Shown piece after piece: positions 7,266-17,110 of a stretch of DNA of 64,000 nt. Each line of letters opens with the position of its first letter. The first letter of the stretch is position 1. Both the position numbers and the translations under genes were made by a program. Below the pieces are notes generated by a model. That model was not told where the DNA came from and did no database searches. It worked only from the letters and a program-made list of their open reading frames with translations. This stretch comes from Terrisporobacter othiniensis (lineage in GTDB: Bacteria; Bacillota; Clostridia; Peptostreptococcales; Peptostreptococcaceae). The stretch covers positions 1 to 64,000 of the forward strand of contig NZ_JWHR01000087.1 in the NCBI RefSeq assembly GCF_000808015.1, read 5' to 3'.

Positions 7266-8811
7266 AATAAGCACCTCCAATTACTTCCTCACTGTCATGC
7301 TTAACTCCTAGCATGTAAAGACCTAATTCTTCTTCAGTTACATTCTTAGCATCCTCTATGTAACCTACTATTTTACCTTCGTGCATAACAATTATACTAT
7401 CACTTAAAGATAAAACTTCTCCTAAATCTGATGATATAAGAAGTATGGCTTTTTTAGCCTCTCTCATATCTAATATCTTATGTCTTATAAATTCTATTGC
7501 CCCAACATCAATTCCACGAGTTGGTTGATTAACTATTAAAAGATCTGAGTCATATAAAAATTCACGTCCTACTATAACCTTTTGTATATTTCCTCCAGAT
7601 AAATCTTTTATAGATTGTTTTGTATTATCATGCTTTACTATAAATTCTTTTACTAAATTAGTTGTAAATTCTTTTACTTTTCTTAAATCTAGTAATCCTT
7701 TTTTATTTAATTCTTTTGACGCATATATTTTAGATATAGCATTGTCTTCTATTGAAAGGTTTGGTGCACTACCAAAATGCAATCTATCTTCAGATACATG
7801 AGATATTCCCATTTCCTGTCTTTTTAATATAGATTCTTTTGTAATATCTTTATCTTTTAAAGATATTTTTCCACTTACTATATCAGTAGTTCCTATTATG
7901 GCATTTACAAGTTCTGATTGTCCGTTTCCTTCTATACCTGCAACACCTAATATTTGTCCTTCTCTTACTGTAAAACTCATATTATCTACTACTACGTTCT
8001 TAAATTGATTTTTAACTGTTAAGTTGTCAATTTTTAAAACTGTCTTTTCAAAGTTTCCTTCTGTTTTTTCAATATTTAAATCAACATCACGTCCAACCAT
8101 TAATTTAGATATTTCTTGCTCAGAAAGCTCACTTACTGAATAAGTTCCCATAGTTCTACCATCTCTTAGAACAGTCAACCTATCACAAAGTTCTTTTATT
8201 TCGTGAAGCTTATGAGATATAAATATTATTGTGTATCCTTGCTCTTTTAGTAATTTTAATTGTTTAAATAACTCTTCTATCTCTTGTGGTGTAAGTACTG
8301 CTGTTGGTTCATCTAGAATTAATATCTTTGCACCTCTATATAATGCTTTTAATATTTCTAGTTTTTGTTTCATTGCTATTGAAATGTCTTTTACTTTAGC
8401 TCTTGCGTCAACTTTTAAGTTATACTTAGTTGAAATTTCTTCTGTTTGTTTTATGGCTTCTTCTATATTTATAAACCCTGATTTAGAGGTTTCATGACCT
8501 AAAATCAAGTTTTCTGCCACACTTAAAGAGGGCACCAACATAAAATGTTGATGCACCATCCCTATACCTTTTTCTAAGGCTTGTTTAGATGAAGAAAAGT
8601 TTACCTGTTCTCCATTTACATATATATCACCACTAGTTTGTGGCATCATTCCAAATAGCATTTTCATTAGAGTTGACTTGCCTGCACCATTTTCACCTAT
8701 AAGTGCATGAATTTCACCTTCGTTTATAGCAATATTTACATTGTAGTTTGCAACTACACCACCAGGATATACTTTTGTTAAATTACTTACTTTTAATATT
8801 TCTTTTGTCAT
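7258..8811 (-). CDS. Nucleoside ABC transporter ATPase, two cassettes (NupO type)
   Basis: A 517-residue cytoplasmic protein with two ABC cassettes. The first has Walker A GENGAGKST and Walker B LILDEPTAVLT. The second has Walker A-like GIEGNGQSE, signature LSGGN and LIVNQPTRGID. As in other sugar/nucleoside importers of this class, the second site is degenerate and only the first is likely to hydrolyse ATP well. It sits between the BMP lipoprotein and the permeases and powers the importer. Confidence 0.92.
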   Translation of the reverse strand: MTKEILKVSNLTKVYPGGVVANYNVNIAINEGEIHALIGENGAGKSTLMKMLFGMMPQTSGDIYVNGEQVNFSSSKQALEKGIGMVHQHFMLVPSLSVAENLILGHETSKSGFINIEEAIKQTEEISTKYNLKVDARAKVKDISIAMKQKLEILKALYRGAKILILDEPTAVLTPQEIEELFKQLKLLKEQGYTIIFISHKLHEIKELCDRLTVLRDGRTMGTYSVSELSEQEISKLMVGRDVDLNIEKTEGNFEKTVLKIDNLTVKNQFKNVVVDNMSFTVREGQILGVAGIEGNGQSELVNAIIGTTDIVSGKISLKDKDITKESILKRQEMGISHVSEDRLHFGSAPNLSIEDNAISKIYASKELNKKGLLDLRKVKEFTTNLVKEFIVKHDNTKQSIKDLSGGNIQKVIVGREFLYDSDLLIVNQPTRGIDVGAIEFIRHKILDMREAKKAILLISSDLGEVLSLSDSIIVMHEGKIVGYIEDAKNVTEEELGLYMLGVKHDSEEVIGGAYYA

Positions 8812-8909
8812 TTAACACACTCCCGATTATTATTTTCATTTAAGCAATGGATATATCTGCAGCGATAGCAAAGATATATCGTTGGCGCCATGAGCATAGC
8901 GAATTTTTT

Positions 8910-8941
8910 ATAAGGGTATAACATTTTTGTTATGCCCTTAT
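8910..8941 (-). other. Intercistronic hairpin between BMP and ATPase genes
   Basis: AAGGG(T)ATAACA and TGTTAT(G)CCCTT pair almost fully. On the minus strand no T-run follows, so it is more likely an mRNA-stabilising or partial-termination hairpin than a true terminator. Such elements raise binding protein over transporter subunits. The rest of the 155-base gap holds two copies of the palindrome GATATATC (near 8850 and 8872) and no ORF. Confidence 0.5.
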
Positions 8942-8966
8942 ATTTATTTAATATTTTATATATTTT

Positions 8967-10079
8967 CTACTTTGCTGAGTTTATTACTTCTTTTAACTGA
9001 GCTTCTTTCATACCTAATGCAGACTTAACTTCTACTTTACCATCTTTTAATTCTTTAGATATTTCAGTTACTCTATTTCTTATTTCTTCACTTACAGTTG
9101 AAGTATATATATCATTTTCAGCTAATTCAACAACACCTTCTTTTGCTCCTAAAACATTGTGGCTATTGAATTGTAATGAATTATCTAAGAAAGATTCCAT
9201 AGTTAAAGCTAATGAGTTGTCTACTCTTTTTAACGCTGAAGAAATTATATATTTTTGTTCTTCTTTTCCTTCGTAAGCTAATGCTTGGTCACTATCCACA
9301 CCTATAACATATTTTTTAGAATCTCTAGCTGCTTCTACTGATCCTGCTGAAGCTGGTCCAGCTGCTGTAAACACTACATCTGCTCCATTTGAATATTGAG
9401 CTAATGTTAATTCTTTAGCTTTTGCTGTATCTGTAAATGAACCTACATAAGCTACTTCAACTTTCATATCTTTATCTATAAACTTAGCTCCTTCTATGTA
9501 TCCTACTAAGAAGTCGTTTATAACTGCTGATGTATCTCTAGCTCCAACAAATCCTACAACTTTATCTTTATTAGCAAGTTCCATGTCACTTGTAGTAACT
9601 AAAGCTGCTAAAGTACCAGCTAAGAATCCTGCTTCATTTTGCTTATATGTCATTGAATATACATTTTCTAAATTATATTCATCATAATTTACATCTGTAT
9701 CATATATTAAGAATTTCTTTTCAGGATAAAGCTCTGCTGTATTTTCAACATGCTCTTTCATATCCCAACCACCAGTTATTATAACATCAGCGTCTGATTC
9801 TGATGCATCTATTAAAGCTGGTTCAAACTTAGTTTGATCAAATCCCATCTCTACAACTTCAACATCAACCTTATCACCAAATTGCTCTTCTATTTTTTCT
9901 GCTCCAGCATTTGCTGAATCATTTATACCTTTATCTCCTAATGCTCCTGTTACTAATAATTTCACATTTACTTTATCTGAGCTAGAAGCTGTATCTTCTC
10001 CTCCTGCTCCACATCCTACCAAGAAAGTAGCACTTAATCCTATTGCTAATAGTGTTGATAATATTTTTTTCTTAAACAT
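8967..10079 (-). CDS. BMP-family nucleoside-binding lipoprotein (NupN/BmpA type)
   Basis: A 370-residue lipoprotein with lipobox LVGC (Cys23) and a BMP/Med-type binding fold: VTGALGDKGINDSANAG near the start, VDVEVVEMG, and GVDSDQALAYEG in the C-lobe. Family members bind purine nucleosides and pass them to an ABC importer, which is encoded directly downstream. The ribosome-binding site GGGAGG lies inside the last codons of the M20 gene, with three bases between the genes, so the two are one operon. Confidence 0.9.
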   Translation of the reverse strand: MFKKKILSTLLAIGLSATFLVGCGAGGEDTASSSDKVNVKLLVTGALGDKGINDSANAGAEKIEEQFGDKVDVEVVEMGFDQTKFEPALIDASESDADVIITGGWDMKEHVENTAELYPEKKFLIYDTDVNYDEYNLENVYSMTYKQNEAGFLAGTLAALVTTSDMELANKDKVVGFVGARDTSAVINDFLVGYIEGAKFIDKDMKVEVAYVGSFTDTAKAKELTLAQYSNGADVVFTAAGPASAGSVEAARDSKKYVIGVDSDQALAYEGKEEQKYIISSALKRVDNSLALTMESFLDNSLQFNSHNVLGAKEGVVELAENDIYTSTVSEEIRNRVTEISKELKDGKVEVKSALGMKEAQLKEVINSAK

Positions 10080-10082
10080 TTA

Positions 10083-11399
10083 CTAATCCTCCCAGTTGTA
10101 AACTTGTGTATTGTTTGTATCATTTAATAGTTCTATATATTGATCAAAGTTAAGCTTTTGCTCATACTTTGATAATATTTCTTTTGTTTTTTTACCATCA
10201 TCTTTTAATAAATCTATTACTGATGATGTAATATATTTCATAGGTAATTCATATGCTAAGTATTTATCTTCTGTTCTAAAATCATTACCATGAATTCTTC
10301 CTGCAAATCCTGATACTCCTATTTGAACAGTTGGCATTATATAAGATAAATCTCCTATATCTCCACTAGCAAAAGAATGGCAGTCTTTAAGAATTTTATC
10401 TTCATCCATAAATTTAAGCATATTTTCTTTTAATACTTCTGTAAGATTCTTATCTTGAGTAAGAGGTAAATATCCTCCTGTATTCGAAATCTTAACTTGA
10501 GCTCCAAGTGCTAATGCTCCACCTTTTATCGCTCTATTTACCTTAGTATCTACATCCATTATTGCATCTAATGTCTTTGCTCTTATGTACATATCTAAAA
10601 CTACTTTTTCAGGAACACTATTAACACTTGCCCCACCTTCACTTATTACGTAGTGAACCCTTACTGTATCTTCTTCTTTAAATGTTTCTCTTAAATAAGC
10701 TATTGCATTTAAAGCTACATTTGCTGCATTTAGTGCATTTACTCCATCCCATGGATTAAGTCCTGCATGTGATGAAACTCCTTTAAAAGTAATTTTTTTA
10801 CCTAAAAATCCATTTAAACTTGAATTTATTTCTGTATAATATTTATCATTAGGTGGCATAGAATGACAAGATATTATTAAGTCAATATCATTAAACGTAT
10901 TTAATCTTACCATTTCTTGTTTACCCGACATATAAGATATTTTGTTCTCTTCAATTAAATTTTCTCTATAATTAAAGTCACAATATTCTTCTGCAGGTGT
11001 TGCTATAAATGAAATCTTTCCACCTAATTCATTTATAACCTTAGATTCTTTTAATGCAATAAATGAACCAAGTATTGTGCCTATTTGAGCATAGTGACCA
11101 CAAGAATGAGCACATTCATCTTTTTTTCCTAAGTATTTATGGTCTGTACTAGGAACCGAATCTATTTCGCATAAAAGACCTATATGAGGACCTTTTTTTC
11201 CAGAATCTAGTGTAGCTTTAATTCCTGTTATAGCTATATCATTTTTATAATCAATATCATACTTATCAAAAATTTTACAAATTAATTTATTAGTTTCAAA
11301 CTCTTTAAAACCAAGTTCAGGATTTTCAAATATGTTTTCACCTAAATTAATCATTTCATTTTTTATTGAATTTATTTCATTCCAAATTCTATTATCCAT
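10083..11399 (-). CDS. M20-family amidohydrolase/peptidase
   Basis: A 438-residue cytoplasmic metallohydrolase of the M20 amidohydrolase branch related to AbgB. Metal-site motifs are visible: CAHSCGHYAQIGT near residue 100, TPAEEY near 136 and HAGLNPWDGVNAL in the dimerisation domain. It probably removes an acyl or amino-acid group from an amide substrate. It is the first gene of the BMP transporter operon, so its substrate may be something imported by that system, but this is only context. An inverted repeat lies in its leader. Confidence 0.82.
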   Translation of the reverse strand: MDNRIWNEINSIKNEMINLGENIFENPELGFKEFETNKLICKIFDKYDIDYKNDIAITGIKATLDSGKKGPHIGLLCEIDSVPSTDHKYLGKKDECAHSCGHYAQIGTILGSFIALKESKVINELGGKISFIATPAEEYCDFNYRENLIEENKISYMSGKQEMVRLNTFNDIDLIISCHSMPPNDKYYTEINSSLNGFLGKKITFKGVSSHAGLNPWDGVNALNAANVALNAIAYLRETFKEEDTVRVHYVISEGGASVNSVPEKVVLDMYIRAKTLDAIMDVDTKVNRAIKGGALALGAQVKISNTGGYLPLTQDKNLTEVLKENMLKFMDEDKILKDCHSFASGDIGDLSYIMPTVQIGVSGFAGRIHGNDFRTEDKYLAYELPMKYITSSVIDLLKDDGKKTKEILSKYEQKLNFDQYIELLNDTNNTQVYNWED

Positions 11400-11412
11400 A
11401 ATACACCTCTAC

Positions 11413-11487
11413 ACGAACTATTGTTTTTTTCATTTTCATTTAGTTCGTTTTCCGTTTTTATTATATCATGTTTGGATTAAATTTCAA
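11413..11487 (-). promoter_or_regulatory. Promoter and inverted repeat before the M20/BMP operon
   Basis: TTGAAA (11482-11487), 16 bases, TATAAT (11460-11465) on the minus strand. Just downstream is a perfect 8-bp inverted repeat, ACGAACTA (11413-11420) and TAGTTCGT (11441-11448), with a 20-base spacer. The CGAAC cores and their convergent arrangement resemble the paired PurBoxes of B. subtilis PurR. A purine operator would suit a nucleoside uptake operon, but the match is partial. Confidence 0.5.
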
Positions 11488-11602
11488 CATATTTCGCGTT
11501 TTTTCTACTATTTTTTGTTCTATTTTTTATATTTCATTTGTCTCACATCATAAAATAGTATTATTTTTCAACATTTAACAAGTAAAAGTTATAAATCTCA
11601 AT

Positions 11603-11634
11603 AAAAAAGAATCCAACATTTAGTCAGATTCCTT
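11603..11634 (-). terminator. Terminator after ade
   Basis: AAGGAATC and GATTCTT flank a 13-base loop, with TTTTTTATT following on the minus strand. It is a modest stem about 70 bases after the ade stop. Confidence 0.55.
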
Positions 11635-11704
11635 ATCTTATTACATTATATTCGAATTTTACATTTTACTATTTATCATTTGTTCGTATTTATTTCATAT
11701 ATGT

Positions 11705-13444
11705 TTAGTTTGTTTTAGAACTTATATCTATAAATTCAAATTCTTCTACATCAAATAATCCTTTATCTGTAAGTTTTATATTAGGTATCACTGGTAATGC
11801 CAAAAATGCTAAGGTTAAGAATGGATCTATATCCTTACTTACTTTTAATGAGTTATAAGCTATATCTACTAGTTTACTAAACTTAGAATTAACATACTCT
11901 ATATTTTTATCACTCATTAGCCCACCAATATTTAAAGATAAACTTTCTAGAATTTCATTAGAAGATGAGATTGCAATTCCACCCTCCATACTTATAACTT
12001 TATTTACAGCATTTACTATATCTTCATCATTATCCCCCACAACTATAATATTATGTGAGTCATGAGATATGGTTGTAGCTATAGCACCATTTTTTAATTT
12101 GAAATTTTCTACTAATCCTATACCTATATTGCCTGTATTTTTATGTCTTTCTATTACTGCTAATTTTAATATATCTTTTTCATTATCATATTCAAACTTA
12201 TTATCAACTATTTTGACCTTAGCTTTTACCTTTTCAGTTATTAAACTATGCGGCTTTAACGAAATAATATTTACATCTTCTTCACCATCTTCTTTTTCAA
12301 AGTAAATTTGTATATTATCTGTATTTATTTTAGAAAGATGAACAGTTTTTAAAACTTTAGAAAAATCTTTTTCTTTTGTTGTAAACAAAGGTTTTTTATC
12401 TTTCCCTACCAATTCTCCATCTTTATATACTTCTTCTATATTAAAGTTTTCTAAGTTATCAAATACTATTATATCTGCCTTATATCCTGGAGCTATAGCC
12501 CCGACATTTTTTAAGTTATAACAATTTGCCGCGTTTATGGTTGCCATTTGTATTGCCGTTATTGGATCTATCCCATTTTTTATAGCTAACCTTACATTAT
12601 GATCTATATGACCTTCTTTTAATAAATCCTCTGGGTGTTTATCATCCGTGCATAATAAAATTCTTTGATAGTTATATTGATTAACACCATTTATAAGGTT
12701 TTTAAGATCTTTGGTTGCCGAACCTTCCCTTATCATAACATACATGCCTAGTCTTAATTTTTCTAACATTTCTTCTTCTGTTGTACATTCATGGTCTGTA
12801 TTTACTCCACTTAAAACATATGCATTTAAACCTTCTCCATTTATACGAGGCGCATGACCGTCCACACTTTTGTTGTTTTTGTGAGCTAACTTCAGCTTAT
12901 CCATTACGTCTTTATCTTTATATATGACACCAGGGTAATTCATCATTTCCCCTAATCCTAAAATCCTTGGATGGTTTATATATTTCTCCAAATCGTCAGC
13001 CTTAAGTATTGCTCCTGAATTTTCAAAATTAGTTGCCGGAACACATGAAGGTAACATAACGTATGTATTTAAAGGCAATTCTTCCGTTGAATTTAATATA
13101 TACTCAACTCCATCAAGACCACAAACATTAGCTATTTCATGTGGATCTGTAATTATTGTAGTCGTTCCTCTAGGGACTATAGCTTTTGAAAATTCCCCTG
13201 GCGACAACATAGATGATTCAATGTGAATATGGGAATCTATAAGACCCGGTGCTATATATTTTCCTTTTAAGTCTATGTTAATATCTCCTGTATATTCTCC
13301 AATACCTATTATTATTCCATCATGTACTGCCAAATCACCTTCTATAACTTCGTGTGTAAATACATTAACTATATTTGCATTTTTTAATACTAAATTTGGA
13401 TTTTTATTTTTCATTGATCTGTCGATTAATTCACTAATGTACAT
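11705..13444 (-). CDS. ade: Adenine deaminase
   Basis: A 579-residue amidohydrolase-superfamily enzyme that converts adenine to hypoxanthine and ammonia. Metal-binding and family motifs are clear: APGLIDSHIHIESSMLSPGEF near residue 70, TTTIITDPHEIANVCG near 95, a GHAPR segment and CTDDKHPEDLL. Length matches the bacterial Ade family. It has its own promoter and terminator, and with the adjacent nucleoside importer makes a purine salvage block. A GGGAG ribosome-binding site precedes the ATG. Confidence 0.95.
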   Translation of the reverse strand: MYISELIDRSMKNKNPNLVLKNANIVNVFTHEVIEGDLAVHDGIIIGIGEYTGDINIDLKGKYIAPGLIDSHIHIESSMLSPGEFSKAIVPRGTTTIITDPHEIANVCGLDGVEYILNSTEELPLNTYVMLPSCVPATNFENSGAILKADDLEKYINHPRILGLGEMMNYPGVIYKDKDVMDKLKLAHKNNKSVDGHAPRINGEGLNAYVLSGVNTDHECTTEEEMLEKLRLGMYVMIREGSATKDLKNLINGVNQYNYQRILLCTDDKHPEDLLKEGHIDHNVRLAIKNGIDPITAIQMATINAANCYNLKNVGAIAPGYKADIIVFDNLENFNIEEVYKDGELVGKDKKPLFTTKEKDFSKVLKTVHLSKINTDNIQIYFEKEDGEEDVNIISLKPHSLITEKVKAKVKIVDNKFEYDNEKDILKLAVIERHKNTGNIGIGLVENFKLKNGAIATTISHDSHNIIVVGDNDEDIVNAVNKVISMEGGIAISSSNEILESLSLNIGGLMSDKNIEYVNSKFSKLVDIAYNSLKVSKDIDPFLTLAFLALPVIPNIKLTDKGLFDVEEFEFIDISSKTN

Positions 13445-13480
13445 AATATTCTCCCAACTATCAAATATTTTTTAAATCTT

Positions 13481-13508
13481 ATAATATCATATTTATATTC
13501 CTAGTCAA
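13481..13508 (-). promoter_or_regulatory. Promoter of ade
   Basis: TTGACT (13503-13508), 16 bases, TATTAT (13481-13486) on the minus strand, 37 bases upstream of the start codon. No purine riboswitch is present between it and the gene. Confidence 0.55.
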
Positions 13509-13630
13509 GTTTTTTTATTAAAATATTTTTTTTATTTCATACAAATATTTCTCTTAAACCTTAAATACCCTATAATATATTTATACATATTTGTAACATC
13601 ATGTAAATTATGTAATAAGGGGATAAATTT

Positions 13631-15394
13631 ATGAGGAATTTAATAAGAAAATTTTTAGCTATTTTTTTAGCTAGTATGATTAGTTTTTGTAGCTTTCAAA
13701 ATTTAAGCTACTCTTTTGCCACAGAAAATTCTACACTTTCTAAAGGATATGTTGATATACCATCTTGGATATCTACTCGAGAGTTGAATGTAAGGTCTAA
13801 ACCTTCTACATCCGCTTCAAAGATAGGTTCTATAAAAAACGGTAACTCAGTAAATATTTTAGATAGTATTGCTAAAATTATAAAAGTAGATGGTAAGAAT
13901 GTAGTAACAGATCCATGGTATAAAATATCTTATTCAAATAGCTTTGGCTATGTTTCTGCAGATTATATTAAGTTATTAGGAGAAGATAAATCTTATATTC
14001 CTAGTAATACAACTTCTATAAAAGGAATAGATGTGAGTTATCATCAAGGAGATATCAACTGGGAAAAAGTAAAAAATGATGGTGTGAAATTTGCTATTAT
14101 TCGTGCTGGTAGTGGCACTAAAGAAGATAGCAAATTTAAAGAAAATATAAAAGGCGCTTTAGCTGTTGGAATCCAAGTTGGTGTTTATTGGTTCTCCAAT
14201 GCTTATACAGTTAATGGTGCAAAGGATGAATCTCAAAAATGTATGGAAGTAATTTCACCTTACAAAAGTAAATTATCTTTTCCTGTCTTCTTTGACTATG
14301 AAGAATATACTCTAAAGCTAGCTCAAGAAAGTAATTTTAACCTTAGTTTAAGTTCAGTGTCTAATATTTGTAAAACATTTTTATCTAATTTAAAATCAAA
14401 CGGATATAAATGTGGTATATATACAAACAAAACAGTTTCTAAATATTATCTTAGTGATGCTCTAAGAAATTCTTATGATTTTTGGATAGCTCAGTATAAT
14501 GATAAATGTACTTACTGGGGAAAATACACCATGTGGCAATATAGCCAAACTGGAAAAGTTAATGGCATAAATGGCAATGTAGATCTAAACTATTACTTTA
14601 AGAGTAATCCTATAAGTATGTCAAAAACTACTATAAGTTCTATTTCAGATCAAAAATATACAGGTAGCAAAATAACACCCAGTATAAGTGTTAAATATAA
14701 TAATAAAACTCTAGTAAAAAATAAAGATTATACTGTATCATTTGAAAAAAACACTAACGTAGGAACTGCAACTGCTACTATAAAGGGTAAAGGTAATTAT
14801 ACTGGTGCAAAAAGTATAACTTTTAAAATTGTTCCCAAAACTGTAACAAATACTAAAGTTTCAAGTACTACTTCTTCAAGTATAAAATTAAGTTGGTCAA
14901 AAGTTTCAAGCGCTAATGGATATAGAGTGTATAGATCGACTAGTAAAAATGGAACTTATACTAAAGTAAAAGATATTACTAATAATTCCACTTTAAGTTA
15001 TACTGATTCTAATTTATATAGTAATAAAAAATATTATTATAAAATAAAATCATTTAAAACTATTAATGGACAAAGGTACTATGGATATTATTCAAGCATA
15101 ATAAACGGAGAAACAAAATTATCTACACCTTCAGTAAAGTTATCAACACCAAAAAGTAAAAGTATAAAAGTTTCATGGAACAAAGTCTCTGGAGCCAAAG
15201 GCTATGATGTTTATAGTTCAACTAGTAAAAAAGGTACTTATTCCAAAAGAACAACTACAAGTAATTTGAATTATACTAATACAGGTCTAACTAAAGGTAA
15301 GACCTACTACTATAAAGTAAGGGCCTATAAAATAGTAAATAACAAAAAAGTTTATAGTTCTTATAGTCCTATAAAGTCAATTTCTAGTAAATAA
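13631..15394 (+). CDS. Secreted GH25 lysozyme with SH3, Ig-like and Fn3 domains
   Basis: A 587-residue exported cell-wall hydrolase. In order it has a signal peptide (1-30), a bacterial SH3 domain (about 45-117; RELNVRSKPSTSASKIG), a GH25 muramidase domain (about 130-330), an Ig-like module (about 335-405; YTGSKITPSISVKYNNKTL) and two Fn3-like modules (about 405-585). The catalytic DxE pair is Asp222 and Glu224 in VFFDYEEYT, and GIDVSYHQG holds Asp134. It would cleave between MurNAc and GlcNAc. The Ig and Fn3 modules are closely similar to those of the DUF4430 protein at 47424-49235, suggesting a shared wall-binding cassette. Single gene with a terminator downstream. Confidence 0.93.
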   Translation: MRNLIRKFLAIFLASMISFCSFQNLSYSFATENSTLSKGYVDIPSWISTRELNVRSKPSTSASKIGSIKNGNSVNILDSIAKIIKVDGKNVVTDPWYKISYSNSFGYVSADYIKLLGEDKSYIPSNTTSIKGIDVSYHQGDINWEKVKNDGVKFAIIRAGSGTKEDSKFKENIKGALAVGIQVGVYWFSNAYTVNGAKDESQKCMEVISPYKSKLSFPVFFDYEEYTLKLAQESNFNLSLSSVSNICKTFLSNLKSNGYKCGIYTNKTVSKYYLSDALRNSYDFWIAQYNDKCTYWGKYTMWQYSQTGKVNGINGNVDLNYYFKSNPISMSKTTISSISDQKYTGSKITPSISVKYNNKTLVKNKDYTVSFEKNTNVGTATATIKGKGNYTGAKSITFKIVPKTVTNTKVSSTTSSSIKLSWSKVSSANGYRVYRSTSKNGTYTKVKDITNNSTLSYTDSNLYSNKKYYYKIKSFKTINGQRYYGYYSSIINGETKLSTPSVKLSTPKSKSIKVSWNKVSGAKGYDVYSSTSKKGTYSKRTTTSNLNYTNTGLTKGKTYYYKVRAYKIVNNKKVYSSYSPIKSISSK

Positions 15395-15420
15395 TCAAAG
15401 AATATAATATATGTTAAAAA

Positions 15421-15455
15421 AATAAAGGTATTGCTTACTAAGCAATACCTTTATT
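15421..15455. terminator. Bidirectional terminator between lysozyme and MATE genes
   Basis: AATAAAGGTATTGCTT and AAGCAATACCTTTATT form a perfect 16-bp stem with a 3-base loop. It overlaps the last codons of the MATE gene. Confidence 0.8.
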
Positions 15456-16784
15456 TTCAAGTTCTATTTTTTTCATTTTTCTATAATAAGTTATCATAAG
15501 CGGTATACATGCAGATATCCATGCTATAGGATCTGATAAACAAATACCAGTAAATCCTATAAACTTTGGCAATGTGAATGCAATTATAGCTCTTGCCAAT
15601 AACTCATAAACTCCTGCCATCATTGGTACAAAAGATTCTCCCATACCTTGAAGTACATTTCTATATACAAATATAAATCCTAATGGTATAAAGAATATAG
15701 CTGAATAATTAAATACTAGTTGAGCATATTTAAATATTTCAGGAGTTGGATTTTCCATAAATAAAGTGACAAAATATTTCCCAAGGAATACAAGAACAGA
15801 TCCTGCTATTAAGCTCGTAACTATTGATACTTTATTCATTATTTTCATCCCATTTTTTATTCTATCAAATCTTCCAGCACCTAAATTTTGTCCTGCATAA
15901 GTTGCTATTGTTACACCAAATGAAGTTGATGGTTGCATAACAAGTTGAAGAACTTTAGATGATGCTGTGTATGATGCTATCACAGTTGATCCGAATACAT
16001 TTATAGCACTTTGGACTATTATGATACCAATTGCTGTTACTGAAAATTGTAATCCCATAGGTATACCAATTTTTAAATGTTTTTTATAATAATTTGATTC
16101 AACCTTAAAATCTTCTTTTTTTAATCTTAAAACTCGGAATTTCTTATAGCTATAAATTAAACATAAAATAGCTGAAAACCCTTGTGCAATATTAGTAGCA
16201 TAAGCTGCTCCTGATACCCCCATTTTAAAATTAACTATAAATACCAAGTCTAAAATAACATTAAGAATAGATGAGATTATTAAAAAATATAAAGGTGTCT
16301 TACTATCACCTAATGCTCTAAGTACTCCCGCTGCCATATTATAAAGCGCTTGAGTTATAAGTCCTGCGAAAATTATTGTTATATAAGTATCTGCATTATT
16401 AAAAATATTATTTGGTGTATTCATCATTCTAAGAAGAGGATTTTTAACTAGTAAAGCTATTACTGTCATTAAAAGAGTCGAAATTAATGTTAATGTAATA
16501 TTACTAGCTACTGCCTTTTTTACACCTACTTCATTTTTTGCTCCAAACTTTTGAGCAACTAGCACTCCAAATCCACTAGTTAACCCTAATATCATACCAT
16601 TTACCAAAAAGAACATAGATCCAGTAGAACCAACTGCTGCTAGTGCATCTACCCCTACAAATCTTCCAACTATAATCGTATCAACCATGCTATACAATTG
16701 TTGAAACACATTTCCAATTAATAAAGGTATAGAAAAGAATATGAAAATTTTCAAAGGATTCCCCTTAGTCATATCGTTAGTCAT
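15438..16784 (-). CDS. MATE-family efflux transporter
   Basis: A 448-residue polytopic membrane protein with about 12 membrane segments and the MATE repeat motifs: PLLIGNVFQQLYSMVDTIIVGRFVG at the N-terminus and a related segment PMGLQFSVTAIGIIIVQSAINVFG opening the second half. The family exports cationic drugs, toxins or metabolites in exchange for Na+ or H+; the substrate here is unknown. It is a single gene facing the lysozyme gene. No regulator lies beside it. Confidence 0.9.
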   Translation of the reverse strand: MTNDMTKGNPLKIFIFFSIPLLIGNVFQQLYSMVDTIIVGRFVGVDALAAVGSTGSMFFLVNGMILGLTSGFGVLVAQKFGAKNEVGVKKAVASNITLTLISTLLMTVIALLVKNPLLRMMNTPNNIFNNADTYITIIFAGLITQALYNMAAGVLRALGDSKTPLYFLIISSILNVILDLVFIVNFKMGVSGAAYATNIAQGFSAILCLIYSYKKFRVLRLKKEDFKVESNYYKKHLKIGIPMGLQFSVTAIGIIIVQSAINVFGSTVIASYTASSKVLQLVMQPSTSFGVTIATYAGQNLGAGRFDRIKNGMKIMNKVSIVTSLIAGSVLVFLGKYFVTLFMENPTPEIFKYAQLVFNYSAIFFIPLGFIFVYRNVLQGMGESFVPMMAGVYELLARAIIAFTLPKFIGFTGICLSDPIAWISACIPLMITYYRKMKKIELENKGIA

Positions 16785-17079
16785 ATACAGCTTCTCCTAT
16801 CTTTATTTTTTAAGCTATCAAAATTTTATTATGCTGTAAATAATATTTTTCTAGCTCTATATATACATCTATTACTCTGACATAAATTATTTATAAATCA
16901 AATAATTTATAATTTCTTTGTATAATAAAAAAAGCAACCATTACTTTAATAATGTCTGCATTAATTTTTCAATCTTATAAATGATATCAGATAAGAAATT
17001 ATAGGTCAATAAGTATATTTTAACCTCCCCTTATGAAATCATTTTCAACAAAACAATTTTTTATTTAGTTATAAACGTG
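16785..17079. other. Intergenic region without a supported gene
   Basis: Very AT-rich. A GGGGAGG on the minus strand near 17021 looks like a ribosome-binding site, but only a TTG-started 22-codon frame follows, at a poor distance. I see no RNA element or gene here. Confidence 0.4.
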
Positions 17080-17110
17080 AAAAAGATGTACTAAAATTAA
17101 TACACCTTTT
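17080..17110 (-). terminator. Terminator after tRNA-Lys
   Basis: AAAAAGGTGTA and TACATCTTTTT pair on the minus strand with one G-T pair, directly after the CCA end. Confidence 0.6.

Noticed and set aside
11400..11700. Purine riboswitch in front of the nucleoside operon or ade
   Set aside because: None of the conserved junction sequences of the purine aptamer are present on either strand.
17010..17030. GGGGAGG on the minus strand suggesting a small gene near 17000
   Set aside because: Only a short TTG-started frame follows at a distance of about 14 bases, with no recognisable protein.
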